DNA of 38,129 nucleotides from the IMG/VR virus record IMGVR_UViG_3300012683_000015, positions 1 to 38,129 of that record; one strand, written 5' to 3'. A program made the translations under genes and the position numbers. Shown piece by piece: positions 37,815 to 38,129 of the stretch. The notes below the pieces were generated by a model that searched no databases, was not told where the DNA came from, and worked only from the letters and a program-made list of their open reading frames with translations. Position 1 is the stretch's first letter. Every line of letters starts with the position of its first letter. This DNA is from a virus.

Positions 37815-38129
37815 ATGACCGAGGTCGACCTCAAGGATCTGGATGTGTCGCACCACTTCGGAGGTGGCGTCTACGCGAAGCAGACGCAGATTCCGGCCGG
37901 CCACGTGCTGGTGCAGCACAAGCATGCACATGCCCACCTGTCGATCCTGGCATCGGGACAGGCATTGGTTTCGATGGGAGGGGGCTGCGCCAATATCACC
38001 GGACCGCGGGTGCTGAACATCGTTGCCAACGAGCTGCATCGCGTGCAGGCACTGACCGATTGCGTGTGGTACTGCATTCACGCTACCGACGAAATCGATG
38101 AGGCCAAGGTCGAGAGCACATTGATCCTG
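37815..38129 (+). CDS. Cupin-like protein, 3' end beyond the window (105+ residues)
   Basis: ATG at 37815; open to the last base. 'IPAGHVLVQHKHAHAHLSIL' followed by a Gly-rich turn and 'GPRVLNIVANELHRVQALTD' forms a cupin barrel with metal-binding His residues (HKHAHAH, then LHRV). Cupins bind small ligands or sugars, and short ones are found near tail genes in several phages. The last complete codon ends at the final base, and the frame is open if joined to base 1, which would add 44 residues. Confidence 0.72.
   Translation, partial: MTEVDLKDLDVSHHFGGGVYAKQTQIPAGHVLVQHKHAHAHLSILASGQALVSMGGGCANITGPRVLNIVANELHRVQALTDCVWYCIHATDEIDEAKVESTLIL

Overview
The window looks like a nearly complete genome of a GC-rich, short-tailed (podovirus-type) double-stranded DNA phage of a proteobacterium. 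The head and tail parts that can be recognised are P22-like: portal, scaffold, coat, two head-completion/tail-accessory proteins resembling gp4 and gp10, an ejection-type protein and a beta-helix tailspike. The host genus cannot be told from sequence alone. No tRNA gene, integrase, CI-type repressor, CRISPR array or insertion sequence was recognised.

Layout. A divergent control region sits at about 15.54-15.64 kb, with two back-to-back promoters sharing a 15-bp palindrome. From it, a leftward operon of about 29 small genes runs on the minus strand from 15.5 to 6.7 kb, mostly joined by 4-base ATGA/GTGA start-stop overlaps. It encodes a RecT annealing protein, a NinB-like protein, a possible TGT/DpdA-like TIM-barrel protein, several zinc-binding and one-helix membrane peptides, and many unknown proteins built from reused modules. 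An internal promoter at 12.0 kb drives a strongly folded RNA just upstream of recT that resembles a C4-type phage antisense RNA.

The rightward operon starts with a Cro-like regulator (probably leaderless mRNA), then small zinc-binding proteins and an O/DnaT-like replication protein. It continues with packaging (small and large terminase, HNH nuclease), a GroES-like co-chaperonin, portal, scaffold, coat and a four-repeat probable decoration protein. Next come a glycosyltransferase, a C-methyltransferase, an HNH nuclease and a CmcI-like hydroxylase/methyltransferase, then tail-accessory genes, a fibre and a cupin protein. The right end continues in frame into the left end, so the sequence may be a circular or circularly permuted genome opened inside one gene. 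The left end carries the ejection protein, an ATP-grasp enzyme, the tailspike and the lysis cassette (T4-type lysozyme, probable holin, Rz with nested Rz1), which meets the leftward operon tail to tail at 6.68-6.69 kb.

The most unusual elements are: the C4-like RNA in front of recT; a small protein joining a Tat-like signal to a copy of the coat protein's N-terminal arm; a 41-residue peptide with a perfect double-glycine bacteriocin-type leader; the phage GroES; and the glycan-modifying gene block.
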